DNA of 64,000 bases from Lumbricus terrestris (lineage: Eukaryota; Annelida; Clitellata; Crassiclitellata; Lumbricidae), in the NCBI GenBank assembly GCA_949752735.1, contig OX457050.1:42060784-42124783 (forward strand), written 5' to 3'. Shown here piece by piece: positions 42,571 through 52,699 of the stretch; position 1 is the first letter of the stretch; every line of letters begins with the position of its first letter. Below the pieces are notes generated by a model. It was not told where the DNA came from. It did not search any database and was given only the letters and a program-made list of their open reading frames with translations. The position numbers were made by a program, and so were the translations under genes.

Positions 42571-43736
42571 GGGCATTAAACCATATTCTTGGTTCAAATC
42601 ACCATCCTAATAGGTTAAAAAAAACTATTAATATCCTATAGCCTTGGTTAAAAATCACCGAAACCAACATCAACCAATAACCAGCATCAACCAATAACCA
42701 GGATCTTTCCGATAGTTTTGATCCGTCGTGCACAAACCTATAGGTATGGTTAAAACACCTACCTATATACTCCCTAAAGGTCAAAGGTCGCGGGAATTCA
42801 CAACAGTATCGATGATGAGTTATGCGGCGATTACGCCGGCTGGAAATTACCTATATTATCGATGAGTCATCATCACAACAAATTTTTTCTTGTGTATATA
42901 AAATGACTGAAAATATTTTCTCGAAACAGCTTAAAGGCATGTCGCTACAGCATAAAATGGAATACTCGAAGAAAACTGTTATTGAATTAAGAAAAATCGC
43001 CAAGCAGAGCGGCTTGGTTTTTGTATACGAGACTGCGCAAAGCAGAATTGATTGCTAAAATTGAAGCCTACAAGCGCACCCTCAATTTCACCTAACATTA
43101 GTTTGCTTGACACCCCCGTTCCCATAATTGAATTCCCAACACTCAAACCCGTACCAGCCACAGCAGTACGAAACATATTCGATAAAACAAAATCGGCGAT
43201 TAATACATTCGCAAAGTGGATCGAATGGTATGTTCCTGAAGAACCAAATAAAAAAGTGGATAAAAAAATTAGAAGTACTAAAAGCCAAAGTGAATTCTAT
43301 ATTCGCTGAAATTCGCATGAAGACACATAAAATTAGAGAGACGGTTTCAGCTATCAAGGGCTTCACGAAACAACACACGGTAGAGGGGTCTAATGGTATT
43401 GATGCCATATCTTTTCTTGACACCATTCGAACACAGGTGGCAGACTTGCTACCAAAAAATCGTCAAACTAAAGCCAACTTTGTCTTTACCTGCATAATGG
43501 AGCGCGTTGACATGAAGACTGGAGAAGTAGATTCCAACGATTCTCCAATCGTTTCAAGGGCTGAGGTGATTTTATACCCAACTGATGTAAGTGAAATTTA
43601 TAACAGCGCGAAAGATAAAATTATCGAGTCGATGGCTTCCTTCCAGACGAGGGGTAGTAACTGGAGACTCAGTGCGGTTCAAAAATTAGATATCAACACG
43701 GTTATTTATAAACCGCTGAAGGGTAGTTCTTACATT

Positions 43737-43955
43737 CTTTTGTGGGGCGCGGTGGTGTAGTGGTGGCGTCGTTGCCTTGAAGCCGGAAGGTTCGAGGTTC
43801 GAATCCACCTCGCCGCGTAAGGACCTTGGGCAAGTCCTTCACTCACAGTTGCTCAGCGCTTCGGCTTGAAACTCCGATGCAGTGTCCGCTCTGCATTCGG
43901 GAGCGCCTCTGAGTAGTAGGGACTTGAAGGGGCGCTATAACAAGTGCGCATACAA
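43737..43955 (+). mobile_element. tRNA-derived SINE inserted in the polymerase gene
   Basis: The head GGCGCGGTGGTGTAGTGGTG has an A-box-like sequence and GAGGTTCGAATCCACC is the B box. The body ends CGCCTCTGAGTAGTAGGGAC, TTGAAGGGGCGCTATAACAA. It splits the polymerase reading frame exactly after codons for GSSYI and is flanked by the short direct repeat ACATT (43732-43736, 43956-43960). Its 3' tail equals that of the LINE ends at 39845 and 58311, so it probably used that LINE's machinery. Confidence 0.8.
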
Positions 43956-45739
43956 ACATTCCGCTGCCGAAATGTTTAGCGAGTAAAAAAAGAATTATTA
44001 ATATGAAGAACGAAGATGAACAATGTTTCAAGTGGTGTGTAACAAGAGCCTTAAATCCCGTTGAGGAACATCTGGAAACAATTACGAAAATATTAATCAA
44101 GCAGTCTGAGGAACTTAATTGGTCTGGTATCGAATTACCAGTAGCAGCGGATGCTGATGTGATAAGTAAGTTCGAGAGAAATAATAATATTAGTATTAAT
44201 GTTTTTGGTTATGAGAAAGATGTTAACCTATTCCCACCATATTTAACAAAGCGTGAGAACGATAGGTTTGTAGATCTATTACTTATTTCTGATGGAAAAA
44301 ATAAGCATTATTGTTGGATAAAGGATTTCAACAAACTGATGGCGGTACAAACAGAAAACACCAGTACTTCGATGTACTATTGTAAAAGATGCTTAATATG
44401 ATTCAGTAGAAAAGATTCACTGAACAAACACATCGAGCACTGTTCTCAACACAGCGCTCAAAAAATAGAGCTACCAGAACCAGGAACTATGTTGGGTTTT
44501 AAAAATTATTATAGAAAAATGAGAGTCCCATGGGTGGCGTATGTGGATTTCGAAAGCTTCATTAAACCTATAGACACTTGTCAACCAGCTCCCAGCATGT
44601 CCTACACCAACAAATATCAAAAGCACGTTCCATGTTCTTTCTGTTATTATATAAAATGTTTTGATGATGACCTATATTCGCAAGCCCCCGTATTGTTCAC
44701 AGCGAAGAGTGAAGACGACGATGTAGCCCAGATATTTATCGACACTCTTATAGAGAATGTAAAAGATATTTACGGTCGATTTAAATTTCCAAATAAAATG
44801 ATATTCGGAAAGAAAGATAAGGGCCTATACGACTCGGCTACTGTTTGTCACATATGCGATCGCGAACTAGGCGATGATCGAGTAAGACACCACTGTCATT
44901 TAACTGGAAAATATAGAGGCGCCGCCCATACAAACTGTAATCCAAACTATAAAGTCCCTAAGTTTATCCCAGTAATATTACATAATTTATCCGGTTATGA
45001 CAGTCATCTATTCATAAAGAAATTACGAGGTGGCGATAATGAAAAGATTAACTGCATTCCCTGCAACGAAGAAAAGTATAAATTCATTTAGCAGAGAAGT
45101 TGTAGTCGATAAGTTTGTAAATAAATAATAATAAGGAAGTAGAGGTTAAACGAGAATTACGATTCATCGATAGTTTTAGATTCATGGCTTCGAGTCTCGA
45201 TGCTTTATCGAGGAACCTAAGAAAAGACCAGTGTAAAAATATGAGCAAGTACTACTCTGGTAATCAGCTCGATCTCTTGCTTGGGAAAAGGGTGTATCCT
45301 TACGACCCTGTTAGTTCCATCAATCAATTGAATGAAAAAGAACTACCACCAAAGTCAGCATTCTATTCGAGACTTAACGACTCAGACATCAGTGATGAAG
45401 ACTACAACCATGCGCAGGTGGTATGGAAAGAAATTCGGATTTATAAAGTTTAGAGAATACCATGATTTCTACAATGTGAGTGATGTTCTCCTGCTCGCTG
45501 ATGTCTTTGAGAATTTTAGAGATGTATGCTGTGAAAACTATGGCCTTGATCCCGCCTGGTATTATACTTCTCCAGGTCTTGCTTGGGACGCCTCATTAAG
45601 GTTGACCGGAGTAGAGTTGGAATTATTGAGCGATTATGATATGATACTAATGGTTACACATGGGATAAGAGGCGGTGTTAGCACAATTTCACATCGTTAT
45701 GGGCAGTCGAATAATAAGTACATGCCATCGTTTGACGAT

Positions 45740-45901
45740 CAGTGGCGTAGGCAAGGGGGGTTTCGGGGGTTAAACCCCCACCATTGGCTTCGGAAAAAAG
45801 GTTTTTTTAAGGTTATTTTTTCGTTTAAGTAAGAAAAAATAGCAAAAAACAGAATTTCCGGTCACAAACCCCCCCATCAAAAATTCCTGGCGACGCTACT
45901 G
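45740..45901. mobile_element. hAT-type MITE, 8-bp TSD (copy 2)
   Basis: A 162-bp element with ends CAGTGGCGTAGGCAAGG and CCTGGCGACGCTACTG is flanked by a perfect 8-bp direct repeat TTGACGAT (45732-45739, 45902-45909). It interrupts the DNA polymerase pseudogene. It is related to the copy at 29593-29798. Confidence 0.85.
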
Positions 45902-46060
45902 TTGACGATAGCAAGCCTTCATCATTTATAGCCTATTTAGACGCTAACAATTTATATGGATGGGCGATGTGTAAGAAACTACCAACTCACGGGTTCAAGT
46001 GGATGGGTAATGATGAGGTCCATGTGACATAATTATGACGTCAGACAGGAACGTTAGACG

Positions 46061-46675
46061 GGTTCCACGACAACTGGTCTACCGACAACTCGTCTCCGGA
46101 CAACTCGTCTCCGGACAATAATATTGGTCTAACGACAAATGGTCTACAGACGAATAGTATTGATGAAATAGAAGCTGGATTTATGAAAATGGTTTCTTAG
46201 CTTAAATGGAAGCTGGATTGATGATTTTATTCATGTATTTCGACATGCAGCCAGCTTCTACTTCAGATCTAAAAATACCTTCATCAAGCTTCTATTTCTC
46301 ACCCGTTATTTTCGTCAATCCAGCTTCTATTTCAGATTTTAAAAAATACCTTCATCCAGCTTCCATTACCCAAGCGCTTTTTCATCAATCCGGCTTCTAT
46401 TTCAGATCAAGAAATACTTTCATCCAGCTTTTAATTCTCATACGCTATTTTCGTCAATCCAGCTTCTATTTCACCTGTAAAAGAGCCATCATCCAGATTT
46501 CATTTCTCTTGCGTTTTTTCATCAATCCAACGTCCATTTTACCTGTAAAAACTTTCGTCCAGCTTCCATTTTATAAGCGCTGGATTAATTGTCTGTAGAC
46601 CAGTTGTCGTAGACGAATTGTGCGGAGACCACTTGTGGTTAGACGAGTTGTCGGTAGACGAGTTGTCGTGACACC
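46061..46675. mobile_element. TU-like foldback element (E3), 615 bp, 9-bp TSD
   Basis: A perfect 9-bp repeat CGTTAGACG (46052-46060, 46676-46684) flanks the element. Ends are GGTTCCACGACAACTGG and GAGTTGTCGTGACACC. Outer domains consist of 15-bp subrepeats GACAACTCGTCTCCG. The inner arms have 35-bp units flipping at the central hinge (46212-46255), here in the reverse orientation compared with the other six hinges. The 130-codon ORF inside is repeat translation. Confidence 0.88.
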
Positions 46676-46684
46676 CGTTAGACG

Positions 46685-47430
46685 CCACTGTCTCATTTTC
46701 GTTTACAAATATGATCCGGGTTGCTTGCTTGCGGAAAACAAGAGGCGGGTTGTTTATACTTTAGACTAGAGTATATTATTAAAATTTAATAGTGTTAAAT
46801 AGCTACCAGAGTTAAGGGTTGAGGGACAAGAGCCGAGAGATTATGTCATGCTGAGGATAGATGATCAAGGTTGTTAGTTAGTTGCAGCTGTTTCGATTCG
46901 CAGAACCTGAAGAGGCAGATATGTATTCTCTAGTAATATTTGCAGTTCAACGTCAACAAAGCTCACTAGCGACGCCATCCTTCTTTATCCAGGCATGGGA
47001 CTGACATCTGTAGAGTGCAACCAGTGATAGAGTTAAACAGATGTGTTCGAAATGTATGTTAAAAAATTAAAAATTATATCCGTTAGACACCCTGATTTCT
47101 GTTATAAAGTTCCTTAACAATGAATCTTGTTCTCAATCAAAACCTAATGTAATTGAGCAAAGCTTATTATTTAAGAACTTCAGAAGTGCGTGGTTTTAAC
47201 TTTTACACGTGGTGAAGCTGAAGAACTGTTTTGAGATTAGTTTCTACAGTCGCAGCATTTAACGTGTTTAGTCACACTTTGCTATTCTGATTTACCAGTT
47301 AGACAATATGGCGACTTTGATAAATAATTTAACCTCCTGTCAACTTGACAGTGTCAAGCATAATTTGTTTCACATATTAATTTTACGACAGCAATGGCAG
47401 TGTATTATGTGAGCTGCTGACTCTTGCAAG
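46685..47430. other. Dispersed repeat and unrecognised sequence
   Basis: Positions 46857-47125 are the reverse-complement relative of 36697-36970 (shared AACAGCTGCAACTAACTAAC, TCACTAGCGACGCCATCC, CTTTATCCAGGCATGGG-like pieces). The rest shows no gene. Confidence 0.5.
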
Positions 47431-47640
47431 TGGGCGGTAGAGTAGTGGATAAAACGCTGGCGTAGAGTGCGAGAGGTAGCGAGTTCGAATCCCCGTTGGG
47501 CAGATATGCCTTGAAGGCTGCTATTAGCACCGTGTATTGAAGGCTGTCTGTTCAGTTAGTATAGTTAAGTTTGATCTTAATTAAGATTACTGCATAACGT
47601 GTAAATGTAAAGCGCAGTACGCTTTGTAGAGAAATTGGAC
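47431..47640 (+). mobile_element. tRNA-derived SINE (copy 2)
   Basis: The head is TGGGCGGTAGAGTAGTGGAT (A-box region) and AGCGAGTTCGAATCCCCG is the B box. The body AAGGCTGCTATTAGCACCGT, ATTACTGCATAACGTGTAAA and GTAAAGCGCAGTACGC matches the minus-strand SINE at 26565-26769. A conserved non-tRNA body shared by two copies identifies it as a SINE and not a tRNA gene. Confidence 0.8.
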
Positions 47641-47699
47641 CCAGTCAACGACTGCATGCAGACGGCTAGGCCAATTTAGCCACGCCCACTGATCCAGGG

Positions 47700-48352
47700 T
47701 CTACGGAAGCGTGTGGCGGCCACTAGCGCAGACAGTCAACGTAGTTGACAGTCGTTGACATAGTTGACTGCCGCTAGTAGACAACGTAGTTGACTGTCAA
47801 CAGACTTGACTGCTGCTTGCAGTCGCAGGCGGCTATGACAGATTAGATGGGTGGGCCTGGACAGGGCGAGAAAACAATATATAAGGACCCCAAAAACGGC
47901 CATGGACAGAGCTGAAGAGTCGGAAACGAGAAGCATCCGTGAAGGTTCGTCTACTACGAGAGAGCGGCGTTCGGAAGCGAAAGGCATCCGTGGAGATTCG
48001 TCTAGAATACGAGAATACTTTCGTACGAGAAAGGACGAGAAGTTCGGCATCGAGGGACATCGGAAGGCTGACGTTCCGTGGAGCATAGGTTCGACTGCTA
48101 TGACAGAACCGAAAGACAGACTGTGACTCGGGTTAATTGAAACATCGTGTAGATAAGGATTTTATACGTAGAATTTAATAAGGATAACGTTGAATGAGTT
48201 ATTAAGTAGTTATTAAAGTAGAAAGAAAACGAACAGTGACTTGTCGTTCCATTCTGTCTATAACAAGCCTTCTAGCCGATTGGCTGAAGCGTACTTGCGC
48301 AAAGCAAAGACACTAAGACACTTAGAAACTACACCGGCCCAGTTTCCCGACA
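47700..48352 (+). mobile_element. Probable 5' LTR/leader of gypsy element
   Basis: Sequence directly before the primer-binding site, ending ...CGACA three bases before it, as LTR ends do (CA). It has a TATA box (47878-47885) and a 47740-47820 part with repeated TAGTTGACTG/GTCAAC words. A TG start near 47711 is possible, but without a 3' LTR in the window the left border is uncertain. Confidence 0.5.
47878..47885 (+). promoter_or_regulatory. TATA box of gypsy LTR
   Basis: TATATAAG followed by GACC, in a good position to start the genomic RNA about 470 bp before the primer-binding site. Assigned only from motif and position. Confidence 0.45.
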
Positions 48353-48355
48353 TTT

Positions 48356-48373
48356 TGGTACCAGAAGTGGGGT
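48356..48373 (+). other. Primer-binding site, tRNA-Leu(UAA) type
   Basis: TGGTACCAGAAGTGGGGT is complementary to the 3' end of animal tRNA-Leu(UAA) (…CCCCACTTCTGGTA plus CCA), from memory of that tRNA family. Its place 13 bp before the gag ATG, and a decayed copy at 32438 before a related gag, support the call. Confidence 0.7.
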
Positions 48374-48385
48374 CGTCAAAAGAAG

Positions 48386-49069
48386 ATGTACGGAATGGAC
48401 GACAACAACACAATCGTCTACTCGTTGGTAGATATGGGCGACACAGCCGCTGCTCAGCCGACGACATCGACACCGGGAAGAGAAGCCACAACTCCAGCGC
48501 CGTTTGCCGGTTTCGTCCGAACACCGGAACGTGAATCGAGAGGTCTTCTGGAGAGCATCAACTTCGATGGCGCAGCAGAAGTGACGAACCGAGAACCAAG
48601 ATCGATTGCGAAGAAAACGGACGAGACGATCGGGACGTTGCAGCTTGCCACGTCCAGAAAGCTGCAGATGAAGCCTGGTAAATTTGATGGTACCGGATCA
48701 TTCGAGTCGTTCCTGACACAGTTTGAGGTATGTGCAAGGCATAACCAGTGGTCAGCAGCTGACAAGACTGATTATCTGCGCTGCGCTCTAGAAAAAGCAG
48801 CGACGCAATTACTGTGGGACTACGGATCCAGGACTCACGTCTCATACGAGGAACTGGTCGAGAGGCTTCGCCAAAGGTACGGAACTGAAGGACAAGCTGA
48901 GACATTTCGAACTCAACTGTACTACCGCCGTCAACGAACCGACGAGAGCATGAGTGATTTGCTTCACGACATACGAAGGTTGGTCGTGCTGGCATATCCG
49001 GCGCCATCTAGCGAGACAACAGAGATTATAGCTCGAGATGCGTTTCTGGAGGCGCTTCGTGACCGATGA
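48386..49069 (+). CDS. Gypsy-type gag, N-terminal frame
   Basis: Starts at the first ATG after the primer-binding site (48386). Encodes a 227-residue gag part: an unstructured N-terminus, then the capsid-like region KPGKFDGTGSFESFLTQFEV, RCALEKAATQLLWDYG, YEELVERLRQRYG and FRTQLYYRRQRTDESMSDL, typical of Ty3/gypsy gag. The frame ends at a TGA inside a 7-bp tandem duplication (TGACCGA twice, about 49060-49073), which moves the remaining gag into the next frame at 49038-50225. Structural protein of the retrotransposon particle. Decayed relative at 33790-34130. Confidence 0.8.
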   Translation: MYGMDDNNTIVYSLVDMGDTAAAQPTTSTPGREATTPAPFAGFVRTPERESRGLLESINFDGAAEVTNREPRSIAKKTDETIGTLQLATSRKLQMKPGKFDGTGSFESFLTQFEVCARHNQWSAADKTDYLRCALEKAATQLLWDYGSRTHVSYEELVERLRQRYGTEGQAETFRTQLYYRRQRTDESMSDLLHDIRRLVVLAYPAPSSETTEIIARDAFLEALRDR

Positions 49070-50225
49070 CCGAGAACTGTCATTGAAGGTGCGCGAAAGA
49101 GAGCCGAGAACGCTGGACGAAGCCTATCGAGTCGCTCTACGGATGGACGCGTATCAACGGATGCTGGAGCCAGAGGAGCAACGACGACTGTATAACCGGG
49201 TGAGAGGGACGCAGGAAGTAGATGTCAATGAGCAGATACAAGAACAACTTAGCAGTTTCTTTTCCGCCCAACAGGACTCTCAGAAGCAATGGCAACAGCG
49301 AATGGAATCGAAAATCGAGAGACAACTCAGCGATCTGCGGAAACAACCGGCGCAAGGGACAACTGCCAACGTCGAGAATCGTTTCACGGACGAACGATCG
49401 ATGAGAAAGCCGATTATTTGCTATAACTGCGGAAGACCGGGGCACATTTCAAGGGAGTGCCGTGCACGACGACCTCCTCGCTCAGGTAATGCCAACAGGA
49501 AACCAGCTGACGAAGCCATTGTCAACCACAACACCAGACATACAACCAACGGAGAGACGAAGAACGCGATATACATCAGAGGTACAATTAACGGCAACTT
49601 TCAACAGTGCCTGATCGACACCGGATCAGAGGTGAGTCTCGTGCCTGCTACAATTGTGAACGGTCTAGCCTGGCAACCGTGCAAGCGTACGCTTTTCGCA
49701 GCGAATGGAACGGGGATCCGGGTACTTGGAGAGGTGCAGATTCCTCTCAAGATCCGCAAGGGCTTAGATATCAGTACCACTTTCCTGGTATCTGACCAGG
49801 TTAGTGAATTGATGCTCGGAATGGACTGGCTCCGACATCATCGCTGCAGGATAGGATTCGGGGCAGGAGCACTATTTGTGGGACGACATCGTATAAATCT
49901 GGTCAAAGGCAACGGACAGTCTTGGTGCCGACGAATTCAGGTGGCAGAAGAAGTTACCCTCGCACCTAGATCCCAGCAGGACGTTTTGAGCAAATCCGTT
50001 GGAGGAAAGCCAGCCCAGCCAACGTCGGTGTGGATGACTGAACCGAAAGAAATCGGACCTGGTGTTTGCATGGCAAGAATGGTTTTCGACGACGACGCGT
50101 CGTCAGAGATGCCGGTACGAGTCATTAACCTTAATGACCGACCAGTGAAATTGTTGGAAGACCAGTTTCTGGGAATCTACATACAGTCGAAGTGGAAACG
50201 TTACCGGAAACGCAGCATAATGTGA
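49038..50225 (+). CDS. Gypsy-type gag C-terminus with zinc knuckle and protease
   Basis: Frame-shifted continuation of gag. It has REREPRTLDEAYRVALRMD, a Gln-rich helical stretch, then a CCHC zinc knuckle CYNCGRPGHISREC (about 49420-49462). An aspartic protease follows, with active-site motif LIDTGSEVSLVP (about 49613-49648) and a second motif LMLGMDWL (about 49812). The first ATG at 49038 is not a true start; the real frame enters from the upstream ORF. It ends at 50225, overlapping the next frame by about 30 bp, where a further indel shifts the frame into pol. Confidence 0.8.
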   Translation: MRFWRRFVTDDRELSLKVREREPRTLDEAYRVALRMDAYQRMLEPEEQRRLYNRVRGTQEVDVNEQIQEQLSSFFSAQQDSQKQWQQRMESKIERQLSDLRKQPAQGTTANVENRFTDERSMRKPIICYNCGRPGHISRECRARRPPRSGNANRKPADEAIVNHNTRHTTNGETKNAIYIRGTINGNFQQCLIDTGSEVSLVPATIVNGLAWQPCKRTLFAANGTGIRVLGEVQIPLKIRKGLDISTTFLVSDQVSELMLGMDWLRHHRCRIGFGAGALFVGRHRINLVKGNGQSWCRRIQVAEEVTLAPRSQQDVLSKSVGGKPAQPTSVWMTEPKEIGPGVCMARMVFDDDASSEMPVRVINLNDRPVKLLEDQFLGIYIQSKWKRYRKRSIM

Positions 50226-51085
50226 CTACGTCGGTGGATTCGCTTGTGGAAGAGCTCATGAAAGGAGCCTGCTCAGACTTGCTGCAGGAAGACAGGGACC
50301 GCCTGCAAAAGCTGCTGGAAGAATATTCCGACGAGTTTTCGAAAGGAGGAGATTTGGGCCAAACCGATGCCAGTAAACACCGAATCGACACGGTAGACAC
50401 TGCGCCGGTTCGACAGCCGTTGCACAGGCAACCAGTGTACAAAGCAGTGGTTGATTCGAAGCAGATGCTGTTTGGAAAAATTATCGAACCCGCTACAAGT
50501 GAGAGGGCGGCTAACGTGGTTCTGGCCAAGAAGAAGGACGGTTCAGTACGACTCTGCCGAGATAAGGCTAATCGGTCGCTGGACGCGAAAACTACGAAGT
50601 ACTCACACCCGTTGCCCAGAGTGGATGACTGCCTGGATGTGCATACAGGGCCCTCCTGGTTCAGTACGCTAAATCTTCGAAGCCGCTACCACAGAAGCAG
50701 ACGTAGGAGGTTCGCTCATCCGTTCCTGGGTGGAGAGGTCCGTCGCGTGGCAACGGTTACAAGAAGCGATATTCAACCGGTGGGAGAGGTGCAATTCCTT
50801 CGACCTGCAGCGCCGGAATGGGATCCCTCTGTCGAGGACATGCTCGCACAGATGGACGAGGACCCCTCCGCCAGACGTGCAGAGGAAGACCGGATAGCTG
50901 AACTGACAAGATGGGCGTTATCGTCAGTCACCAGCATGACGCTGTCAAGATTTCTGGACCTTGCCAGCCATCGCTATCCATTCGTCTCAGACATCGTGAT
51001 CGTCGGTATCTATCGTGGTCTCAGCCCGGTCACGAGAAATCTGGAGACTACGGCAAGGATCGAACCAACCCAACGAGAGCCGTAA
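50192..51085 (+). pseudogene. Gypsy pol start, truncated and rearranged
   Basis: The first ~170 residues are the linker and N-terminal RT region of gypsy pol: HRIDTVDTAPVRQPLHRQPV, VVLAKKKDGSVRLCRDKANR, KYSHPLPRVDDCLD and WFSTLNL, where the catalytic motif A should begin. The usual FSTLDL aspartate is replaced by Asn. Instead of the rest of RT, a different sequence follows from about 50690 (FAHPFLGGEVRRVATV, then an acidic helical stretch), which I do not recognise as RT. RNase H, integrase and 3' LTR are absent, so the element is a 5' half only. Confidence 0.7.
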
Positions 51086-51089
51086 TAGG

Positions 51090-51124
51090 GACGATGCAGT
51101 TCCAGATCGCCAAGTGACGATTGT

Positions 51125-51160
<36 letters not shown>

Positions 51161-52320
51161 TATTATATCCGCCGTTTATGGGGACTTGCGTACCCAAAAT
51201 TACCTGGCTTATGGGGACTTATATGTTTAAGGGGACTTGACTCAAGTCCCCATAAACCCATTTTCAAAGTTGCTTAGAATGACTAGATTCGTGCTCATTT
51301 AGTGTTTTTGGAAAAAGTCCCCATAAACGATTTTATAAAAATATCGGACTTTTGTAGATTTTGAGTGACCACCACGTTGCGCCACCTATCCCCTATATAT
51401 AGAACTAGTGCATACAGACGGCTCGCCTGGTTTATGAGGACTCGATACCCCAGTGTCAATGGAGTCGCTTATGAGGACTTGACAAGTAGGCCACTGACCA
51501 GCAACGACATGGCGCTCGAGATCGGAGGGCCACTTGTTTCCTGTTTCAATTTCTCTCATCCTGATTATTCTAATAGCAATAAAGAGCGTAGGTATTGGAT
51601 TATAAAAACTTGCAGCTAAACAGTGTACAAGATCTGACAAAGGTTTAGGCCTCATATATAATTAGCCAAGTCTAAATTAAAGCTTTTCCAAGAGGACTGC
51701 AGTATTCAATCCGAATATAAAAAGAAACATCACCATTCTGGACATGATTGTTAAGCGCCCGACGCCTTTATTTTTAAACGTATATTGCTTTTATTATCTA
51801 ATGTGCATGTATTACCCATGTATTCGTAGCAGTGCGGAAAGGATCCTAAAAATATGTACTTGTCAAGATTTTCGCCAGAAAAACATGACATTCAGGCCAC
51901 AAAATCTTTGCTGACATTTGCAATTTTTTATTTAGGCGAAATACAGGTCCAAGAGACTTTGCCATTATTTTAGTAATATAGGTCTTATACTAATAATATA
52001 CTACCCTTACTACCACTACTACAAATAGCCAAGTAATAAAAATTGCAACAATTTATATGATGCGGTAGCGCAGCACATATGCCGTTACAGGGGCGCCTCG
52101 ACAATCATAAACACACGATAAGCGAAAGACAAGCCAGGTAGGCTTCTCTGACACAGGCAGCCACATATGGCGCCAACAGAGTGCCTCACCATAGACAGAA
52201 ATAATCCAGTATAGGGCCTATCTCTAAATGCAGATTATAATCCAACGCCTCTTCATAAGCGGAAATAGGTCTAATCCAGTGTCCCGTCAGGGGCTTTCGT
52301 GAAGTTGTTGCAACGAGCTA
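51090..52320. other. AT microsatellite and short inverted motif
   Basis: (TA)n lies at about 51130-51160. Positions 51172-51480 contain repeated TTTATGGGGACTT and its reverse complement AAGTCCCCATAAAC, plus TTATGAGGACTTGAC. Positions 52045-52320 contain AACGCCTCTTCATAAGCGGA, with a relative at 52695-52715 (CCTCTCCATAGGCGGA). No gene is recognised. Confidence 0.45.
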
Positions 52321-52324
52321 AATA

Positions 52325-52652
52325 AATGCACACATACATACGTACATACATACCTACGTACATACATACCTACATACCTACATACATTCACACATTCATA
52401 CATTCATACGTACATACTTTTTACATGCATACATACATACATACATACATACATAAATACATACATACATACATACATACATACATACATACATACATAC
52501 ATACATACATACATACATACATACATACATACATACATACATACATACATACATACATTCATACATACATACATTCATGCACACAATCATGCATGCATAC
52601 ATACATAGGTAGACTTTACTGACTGCTCCAATTGGCTGCAAGAAAAAAGTTC

Positions 52653-52690
<38 letters not shown>

Positions 52691-52691
52691 C
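52325..52691. repeat. (ATAC)n microsatellite and (TTGA)n
   Basis: About 280 bp of ACAT/ATAC repeats with interruptions (52325-52612), then a short unique spacer and about nine TTGA units (52655-52691). The HTYI-type and CMYV-type ORFs are artefacts of the repeat. Confidence 0.93.
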
Positions 52692-52699
52692 TAACCCCA

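Larger units (their letters stand above)
42910..46025 (+). pseudogene. Protein-primed DNA polymerase B, Polinton/adintovirus type, broken
   Basis: A conserved order of segments shows an endogenous family-B DNA polymerase of the kind found in Polintons/Mavericks and adintovirus-like elements: a SAP/Rho-N-like N-terminal helix (KKTVIELRKIAK, about 42960); a GSSYI segment (43720); CFKWCVTRAL (44027); HYCWIKDF (44310); exonuclease motif I in YVDFES (44540); a Cys/His HNH-like insert with CHICDREL and HCHLTGKYRGAAH (44847-44925); exonuclease II HNLSGYDSH (44985); exonuclease III YNVSDVLLLADVF (45470); and motif A LDANNLYGWAM (45937). Polymerase motifs B and C are absent. Breaks: frameshifts near 43035, 43270, 45080-45130 and 45430; in-frame TGA at 44399-44401; a SINE at 43737-43955; a MITE at 45740-45901. 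It is not functional. It ends shortly before the foldback element at 46061. Confidence 0.82.

Noticed and set aside
46206..46598. 130-codon ORF in element E3
   Set aside because: The frame is made of translated 35-bp units (repeated SNPASI/SSFYF-like words) inside a foldback element.
47431..47500. Functional tRNA gene
   Set aside because: A and B boxes are present, but a second copy with the same non-tRNA body at 26565-26769 shows a SINE. The tRNA-like heads at 4236, 43737 and 58583 are also better explained as SINEs or pseudogenes.
48258..49445. Minus-strand ORFs opposite gag
   Set aside because: Shadows of the gypsy gag frames, which have the zinc knuckle and protease motifs on the plus strand.
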